Below, in pieces: positions 57,800 through 62,479 of a stretch of 62,479 bases of DNA. The notes below the pieces were generated by a model. That model was not told where the DNA came from, searched no databases, and saw only the letters and a list, made by a program, of their open reading frames with translations. The stretch comes from Mixta sp. Marseille-Q2659 (lineage in GTDB: Bacteria > Pseudomonadota > Gammaproteobacteria > Enterobacterales > Enterobacteriaceae). A program made the translations under genes and the position numbers. Position 1 is the stretch's first letter, and each line of letters starts with the position of its first letter. The stretch lies in the NCBI RefSeq assembly GCF_940807255.1, contig NZ_CALNWY010000024.1, positions 1 through 62,479 of the forward strand, written 5' to 3'.

Positions 57800-59068
57800 C
57801 TATTGCCACAGCGCGGGCAGCTGCGTTATCAACCACAGCAGCAGTCCAATACAACCACCCACCAGCGTTCCGTTAATGCGAATAAACTGCAAATCCTTGC
57901 CGATATTCAACTCAATTTGTTGTGACATTTCACGTGCATCCCAACTTTTCACCGTATCGCTGATATGACGCGTAAGAAACGCAGCAAATTCGGGCGCGAT
58001 AGTGCGCGCTGCCTGTTCCATATGCTGATTCAGCGAGGCGCGTAACGCGTCATCATTCATTAGCGTTTCGCCTAACCATAAACCGGCTTCCGTTACGCGT
58101 TGCTGTACGCGCGAATCCTGTGAGGAGAGATCGGCTTTCAGCCAGTTACGCAGATCGCCCCACAGTTCGCCAATATAGCGATTCAGCGCCTCGTCTTCTT
58201 TCAGATAGCCTTTGATGGTTTCGGCGCGTTGCGCCATCTCTGGATCTTCCTTCAGCCGCGTAATCAGTTTCTCAACCGCGCGATTAAAGCCCATTCGCAG
58301 CTCATGTCCCTGATCCTGGCTGACATCATCCAGCAAAGAATTAACCGCGCTGGAAACCAGATCGGCGCTGTGTTCGCCCAGCCATTCGGTTGGCAGCACT
58401 TTGGCCTTAACCGGATGCTCACGCTTCAGCCAGCGCACAATCTGCATGGCAATAAATTCGCGCGTGCTGTCCCGGTTAATCAGGCGCAGCAATTGCTCGA
58501 TAGCGGCATCCAGTAACGCCTGATGGCGATTATTTTTCGTCAGGCTTTCCAGCAGCAGGGCGCTGGTCTGCGTCAGATCGACTTTATCGATCGCCTTATG
58601 CACGGCGCGCCGAATCAAACTTTGGATACGCGCATCGTCGGTTAAATCAAGAAAGCCGCGCATCAGCTGCAGCAGATGCTGGCCCAGACGCCGGGCATTA
58701 TCGGGCGCGCTCAGCCAGCCACCGATGAGCTGTGCCGGATCGTGCCGACGAATCAGCGCCAGCAGCGAATCAGTACCGAGGAATTTTTCCTGCACAAAGC
58801 GCCCCAGGTTTTCACCGATGCGATCTTTATTGCGGGGAATGATGGCCGTATGGCGGGAGATAAAGGGCACCGGCACGCGACGAAATAGCGCCACTACGGC
58901 AAACCAGTCGGCCAGTGCCCCAACCATAGCGGCTTCAGCCACGGCTTTCAGGCCGCTAACCCACAGCGCGGGCGGCATAAACAGCGTCGAGATAAAAGTG
59001 GCTGCGGCAATCAGCAGCAGTGAAAGCGCCAGGCGCTTGGCTCGTTTGAGTTCGTTTATTTTCTGCAT
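57800..59068 (-). CDS. yjiN: DUF445 family inner-membrane protein YjiN
   Basis: A 422-residue protein of the DUF445 family. N-terminal hydrophobic segments (about 12-60, [23 protein letters not shown]) are followed by [43 protein letters not shown] long soluble helical region comes next, then a C-terminal TM after [22 protein letters not shown]. It matches E. coli YjiN across its length. The ATG at 59068 is used; a longer frame would add 43 non-conserved residues. It is convergent with the DUF2382 gene, 20 bp away. Function unknown. Confidence 0.92.
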   Translation of the reverse strand: MQKINELKRAKRLALSLLLIAAATFISTLFMPPALWVSGLKAVAEAAMVGALADWFAVVALFRRVPVPFISRHTAIIPRNKDRIGENLGRFVQEKFLGTDSLLALIRRHDPAQLIGGWLSAPDNARRLGQHLLQLMRGFLDLTDDARIQSLIRRAVHKAIDKVDLTQTSALLLESLTKNNRHQALLDAAIEQLLRLINRDSTREFIAMQIVRWLKREHPVKAKVLPTEWLGEHSADLVSSAVNSLLDDVSQDQGHELRMGFNRAVEKLITRLKEDPEMAQRAETIKGYLKEDEALNRYIGELWGDLRNWLKADLSSQDSRVQQRVTEAGLWLGETLMNDDALRASLNQHMEQAARTIAPEFAAFLTRHISDTVKSWDAREMSQQIELNIGKDLQFIRINGTLVGGCIGLLLWLITQLPALWQ

Positions 59069-59148
59069 GCTACCAGCATAGCGTAGCGCGTTAAGAAAAT
59101 CGTGTTCCTTTACTGTCCGGTACGGGACGCTGCATCCGTTTTTTCTGA

Positions 59149-59301
59149 TTAAAAAGAGTTCCAGAGAACATATAACGCCGCCATAACCATAATCCACAGC
59201 AGCACAAGCAGGCTGATGCTGCCGCTTTTGCTTAATAATGATCTGTGAGCTTGGGGAGGACGAGGATCAGAAAAGGAAGCTGCCGCCGTTTTTTCATCCA
59301 A
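59149..59301 (-). CDS. Possible small tail-anchored membrane protein
   Basis: A minus-strand frame of about 50 codons ends in a clear hydrophobic segment ([20 protein letters not shown]) close to its C-terminus. A TTG at 59301 has a weak GAAG upstream; a TTG at 59334 would extend it into the fimbrial remnant and is less likely. I do not recognise a family, and no homologue comes to mind. It could be a chance frame. Confidence 0.25.
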   Translation of the reverse strand: MDEKTAAASFSDPRPPQAHRSLLSKSGSISLLVLLWIMVMAALYVLWNSF

Positions 59302-59302
59302 T

Positions 59303-59647
59303 ACTTCACAGTCGCTGGTGGCGGGCGTCGGCAAAAACTTCGGCGGCTTCGGCGCGCTGGTGCGGGCGGACTTTAGCGGTCGGGTTGGTCAGCACACATT
59401 AATCACGCTGACGCGCAGCAATGGCCTGCCGGTTCCCTTTGGCGCTACGGTTACGCTGGCAGACGAGGCGGGCGACTACAGCAGCATTGTCGGCAGTAAC
59501 GGTGAAGTGTGGCTGAGCGGTCTGGCGCGGCAGGGCACGCTTTAGGTGAGCTGGGGCAATCGCGCGGCGAGCCGGTGTCGCGCCGATTTTACCCTGCCGG
59601 ATGACGGGAACTGCGCCATGAATCAGCTGAAGACGCTGTGTCGCTAA
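59303..59647 (+). pseudogene. C-terminal remnant of a fimbrial usher (FimD/PapC family)
   Basis: In the frame of 59318 the sequence reads KNFGGFGALVRADFSGRVGQ, then TLTRSNGLPVPFGATV, VWLSGLARQGTL, a stop TAG (59543-59545), then VSWGNRAASRCRADFTLPDDGNCA and a final TAA at 59647. The plug-distal C-terminal PapC domain is recognisable (SIVGSNGEVWLSGL, CxADFxLP...C), but the barrel and start are missing and an internal stop is present. Ushers are ~800 residues, so most of the gene is gone. Confidence 0.75.
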
Positions 59648-59669
59648 CGTCGCAGGGAGAAGGAGTTCT

Positions 59670-60598
59670 ATGAAGACACTTACGGGCGCACTACTTATAG
59701 CCGTCGCCAGCGGTATGGTTCATAACGTCAGGGCCGCAGGCTGCGACATTAGCGTACCTAAAACCCAGCGGATTGCGCTGCCGGATTTATTTGTCGAGCC
59801 CAACCTGCCGCCCGGCAGCGTTATCGGCGTTAAAACGGTTAACGTGGCGGGCTGTAGCGGCAGCATCGGCTGGCAATAGGTAATGACCGGCAACTGGAGT
59901 GGCGTGAGCGATGCACTGCCCGACGTTTATAACACCGGCATTCCCGGCGTAGGCGTCAAGGTATCGGACTATCTGCACTCCGATCGCTTTGTGCCGCTAG
60001 CTATGACGCTGACGCCCGCACCCAACACGCCTCTGCTGGGCGCGGATATTCAGCTGCTGTTCTACCGAACCGGCGATATTACGCCGGGCAGCTTCCCCGG
60101 CGGTGAGGTGGCGCGTTTTACCTTGCCCGATAATGAGGGGAATCCGACGAACATACTGAGCCTGCAGGTGATTTCCGGCAGCGTGCATATCAAAAGCTGT
60201 TATGCCAAATCCCCAATCTGATTGTGCCACTGGGCAGTGTGAACCGCAGCGCCTTTACCGGACCTGGCAGCATCGTGACGCCCACGGCATTTAAGGTTGA
60301 GCTGCTTTGCCAGGGTGACCTGCCAGTTAATGTCTCTTTTTCTTCCGCCAGCAGCGCGCCTTCAACGGAGCCGGGCATTGTCCCTATCGACAATGTGCCG
60401 GGTACCGCCAGCGGCGTGGCGATTAAGGTTATACAGCGCGACGGCAGCCCGCTGCGCTTCGATACGCCGCAAAGCTATCACAGCGCCGGAGAGCGCGAGA
60501 TAGCGATTCCGCTGCTCGCGACCTATACCGCAGTGAGCAATAGCATCACGCCCGGCGCGGCGCGCGGCGCGATTACCTTTACGATTATGCAGAACTAG
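59670..60598 (+). pseudogene. Broken fimbrial adhesin/tip subunit
   Basis: ATG at 59670 begins a signal peptide (MKTLTGALLIAVASGMVHNVRA), then AGCDISVPKTQRIALPDL. An in-frame TAG at 59877-59879 interrupts it. The frame resumes (VMTGNWSGVSDALPDVYNTG) to about 60210, where loss of one A in CCAAATCTG-like sequence shifts the frame. It continues LIVPLGSVNRSAF and ends AAR-GAITFTIMQN at 60598. The C-terminal beta-strand and paired cysteines resemble chaperone-usher tip adhesins. One nonsense and one frameshift mark it as a pseudogene that follows the usher remnant. Confidence 0.7.
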
Positions 60599-60709
60599 CG
60601 GGACAGGGTTGGTTGGTTGGTTGGTTGCGCATTTCTATCGGCTGGCCTGATAAAGAAGGCTGGCATGTGCGCCCTGCCGGTAAGCAGGACGCGGAGACGA
60701 GACGTAGCC

Positions 60710-61222
60710 TCAGGAAATAAAGTTTTTGCCCTGCTTCAGTACCACATCGCACGCCTTGGTTTTCAGCTTCTCGCCGATCGGCGTACTGCTCAGGCTTTTC
60801 AGGTTAAGCTGTTGACCGCTGCCGGTATTTAGCAATCCCATCAGCCCCTGCTGATAATCGGTCTGCTGTGCCTGCTCGGTGGTGCTTTCCAGCCCCAGCT
60901 TGCTCAACACCTGATCTTTAATGCTGGTGGCATTATTTTTAATCACGTTATTCTTCACGCAATATTCCATAATACCCGCTGCGTTAGTCATGCTGGTGCT
61001 GCTGACCGCTTTATCGCCGCCGTTCAGCAGGCTGGAGAGCGAAGAGAGCGACAGCCCGTTTTGACCGATTGCACCGCTCTGCGTATTGCTGCTGTTCTGC
61101 TGACTCAGCTGCGTTGCCGCACTGTTCAACTGATCCTGCCAGCTCGCCGCCAGCGCCGTTCCCGCCACCATAAAAGACATTACGCCCGTTGCCAGCGCCA
61201 GGCGCTGTAATGTTGTTTTCAT
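60710..61222 (-). CDS. yjjA: DUF2501 periplasmic protein (YjjA-like)
   Basis: A 170-residue exported protein. The signal peptide MKTTLQRLALATGVMSFMVAGTALA is cleaved before ASWQDQLNSA. The body is serine/glutamine/asparagine-rich (LSSLSSLLNGG), with a conserved C-terminal domain containing two Cys (MEYCVKNNVIKNN and KTKACDVVLKQGKNFI). This is the DUF2501 family represented by E. coli YjjA; function unknown. The ATG at 61222 is chosen because it gives a proper signal peptide; the longer frame is rejected. Confidence 0.85.
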   Translation of the reverse strand: MKTTLQRLALATGVMSFMVAGTALAASWQDQLNSAATQLSQQNSSNTQSGAIGQNGLSLSSLSSLLNGGDKAVSSTSMTNAAGIMEYCVKNNVIKNNATSIKDQVLSKLGLESTTEQAQQTDYQQGLMGLLNTGSGQQLNLKSLSSTPIGEKLKTKACDVVLKQGKNFIS

Positions 61223-61405
61223 TGCCAACCTCTTTTTATCCGGCGCATCAACCACGACGCGCCTGCTATCAGCTAGTTGGGACTGCCCGATATCCTGAGA
61301 GTTCCGGGCAGCGCGCGCCATGCGGGACAAAAGGCGAGGAATGAGAATAGTCTGTATATGACGGCGAAATTTTCGGCACTTAGCGCACAGCACGGACAAT
61401 TGAGG

Positions 61406-61433
61406 TTGCGCAGGTGCCAGGTAAGGGTATAAT
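61406..61433 (+). promoter_or_regulatory. Promoter of tRNA-Leu(CAA)
   Basis: TTGCGC (61406-61411), 16-bp spacer, perfect TATAAT (61428-61433), with the tRNA 27 bp further. Other sequence in 61223-61460 shows no gene. Confidence 0.65.
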
Positions 61434-61460
61434 CCTCAACGTTTTCCGCATCCCTTCCGT

Positions 61461-61545
61461 GCCGGAGTGGCGAAATCGGTAGACGCAGTTGATTCAAAAT
61501 CAACCGTAGAAATACGTGCCGGTTCGAGTCCGGCCTTCGGCACCA
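61461..61545 (+). tRNA. leuX: tRNA-Leu (anticodon CAA)
   Basis: An 85-nt class II tRNA. GCCGGAG pairs with TTTCGGC-like CTTCGGC in the acceptor stem, the anticodon stem-loop is GTTGATTCAAAATCAAC (CAA), the T arm is GGTTCGAGTCC, and CCA is encoded. leuX is a classic integration site for P4-like integrases; an integrase gene follows. Confidence 0.96.
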
Positions 61546-61656
61546 TTAGTACTTCCAAGACCATCCGCGAAAGTCCACCAAACCCTTTAAAATCAATGCT
61601 TGCAGCGGTTTTTATGTCCTGAGTCGTCCGAGGTAGTCCGTTGAAATCCGGATGCT

Positions 61657-61710
61657 ATTGGGGGCATAATTGGGGGCATCTTAACTTCGATTAGAAATGT
61701 GCCCCCAAAT
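61657..61710. repeat. Clustered TTGGGGGCA repeats before the integrase gene
   Basis: ATTGGGGGCAT occurs at 61657-61667 and 61669-61679, a 12-bp period. The complement of TTGGGGGCA lies at 61700-61708, overlapping the integrase start. Direct and inverted arm sites of this kind are typical for integrase/excisionase binding and autoregulation; the role is inferred. Confidence 0.6.
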
Positions 61711-62374
61711 GAAGCTCAACGCCAGACAGGTCGAGACAGCAAAGCCAAAAGACAAAACCTACAAAATGGCCGATGGCGGCGGTTTGTATCTTGAGGTTTC
61801 GGCCAAAGGTTCTAAATACTGGCGCATGAAATACAGACGCCCCTCTGACAAAAAAGAGGATCGCCTCGCTTTTGGTGTTTGGCCTACTGTTACGCTGGCT
61901 CAGGCTAGAACAAAGCGCGATGAAGCTAAAAAGCTGTTAGGGCAGGGGATTGACCCAAAAGCTGAACAGAAGGAAGCTCACACTGAAAACGCAGGGGCAT
62001 ATACTTTTGAAACCATCGCTCGCGAATGGCATGCCAGTAACAAGCGCTGGAGCGAAGACCATCGTTCACGCGTTCTCCGTTATCTTGAGCTTTATATCTT
62101 TCCGCATATTGGCACGTCAGATATTCGCCAGCTCAAAACCAGTCATTTGTTAGCTCCGATTAAAAAAGTTGATGCCACGGGTAAGCACGATGTTGCGCAG
62201 CGCCTGCAACAACGCGTTACGGCCATTATGCGTTATGCCGTACAGAACGATTACATTGACTCAAACCCGGCCAGTGATATGGCTGGCGCGTTATCAACAA
62301 CCAAATCGCGGCATTACCCGGCATTACCTGCCAGCCGCTTCCCTGAATTTCTGGTAATGACTCCAACTTACTGA
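61697..62374 (+). pseudogene. P4-like tyrosine integrase, truncated by IS1
   Basis: The N-terminal ~219 native residues of a DUF4102/phage integrase. The arm-binding domain starts MKLNARQVETAKPKDKTYKMADGGGLYLEV, and the SAM-like core-binding domain begins around residue 100 (FETIAREWHASNKRWSEDHRSRVLRYLELYIFPHIG). IS1 enters at 62353, so the catalytic domain with the R-H-R-Y residues is missing in this window; the last six codons come from IS1. ATG 61697 or ATG 61709 may be the start; the second gives the usual family N-terminus. It sits 3' of leuX, as expected for a leuX-specific island. Confidence 0.85.
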
Positions 62375-62479
62375 TAGTGTTTTATGTTCAGATAATGCCC
62401 GATGACCTTGTCATGCAGCTCCACCGATTTTGAGAACGACAGTGACTTCCGTCCCAGCCTTGCCAGATGTTGTCTCAGA
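62353..62479 (-). mobile_element. IS1, second copy, partial (window ends inside)
   Basis: The 127 bp from GGTAATGACTCC to the window end are identical to 54957-55083, the same terminus in the same orientation. Its other end and target duplication are outside the window. Confidence 0.95.

Overview
The window looks like the chromosome of an enterobacterium, most likely in or near the Erwiniaceae (Pantoea, Mixta or Erwinia type). Most proteins align over their full length with what I remember of Escherichia coli K-12, and long blocks keep E. coli gene order. The taxon is inferred from protein similarity and synteny, not from a search.

Region 1 (1-5.5 kb) holds the 3' part of a FepA-type siderophore receptor, then a minus-strand dacB-basR-basS unit, then greA behind a leader with overlapping sigma70- and sigmaE-like promoters and a strong early terminator. 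Region 2 (5.2-23.8 kb) is the conserved information-processing block: yhbY, rlmE-ftsH-folP-glmM-secG, tRNA-Leu(GAG), initiator tRNA-Met, rimP-nusA-infB-rbfA-truB-rpsO-pnp, nlpI, a short leader ORF and deaD. Region 3 (23.8-34.3 kb) holds yhbW, the oxygen-independent ubiquinone genes ubiV-ubiU and ubiT, small yhb genes, yraR, yraQ and the anaerobic ribonucleotide reductase pair nrdD-nrdG with an NrdR-box pair and an FNR-like site.

Region 4 (34.6-41.3 kb) is accessory. A MurR/RpiR-type regulator with three HTH-like segments stands divergent from a lactose/cellobiose-type PTS operon (IIB, IIA, GH4 6-phospho-glucosidase, IIC). Two copies of a 15-bp palindrome lie between them, and the IIC gene is split by a frameshift. 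This block sits between nrdD and treC. The treB, treR and mgtA genes that accompany treC in E. coli are not here.

Region 5 (41.8-54.7 kb) returns to core order: ridA, pyrI-pyrB with a pyrL leader and attenuator, argI with ARG boxes, rraB, miaE, yjgM, valS-holC-pepA and lptF-lptG. Region 6 (54.7-62.5 kb) is variable: a 15-copy TTCCTGC tandem repeat, a complete IS1 with an 8-bp target duplication, two YsnF/DUF2382 stress-type genes, yjiN, a decayed chaperone-usher fimbrial remnant, a DUF2501 gene, tRNA-Leu(CAA) and a tyrosine integrase cut off by a second IS1 in which the window ends.

The strongest candidates for something new are the triple-HTH regulator with its paired operator and broken transporter, the heptamer repeat, and the IS1-bounded leuX segment. 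I did not find a clearly unprecedented multi-gene system.
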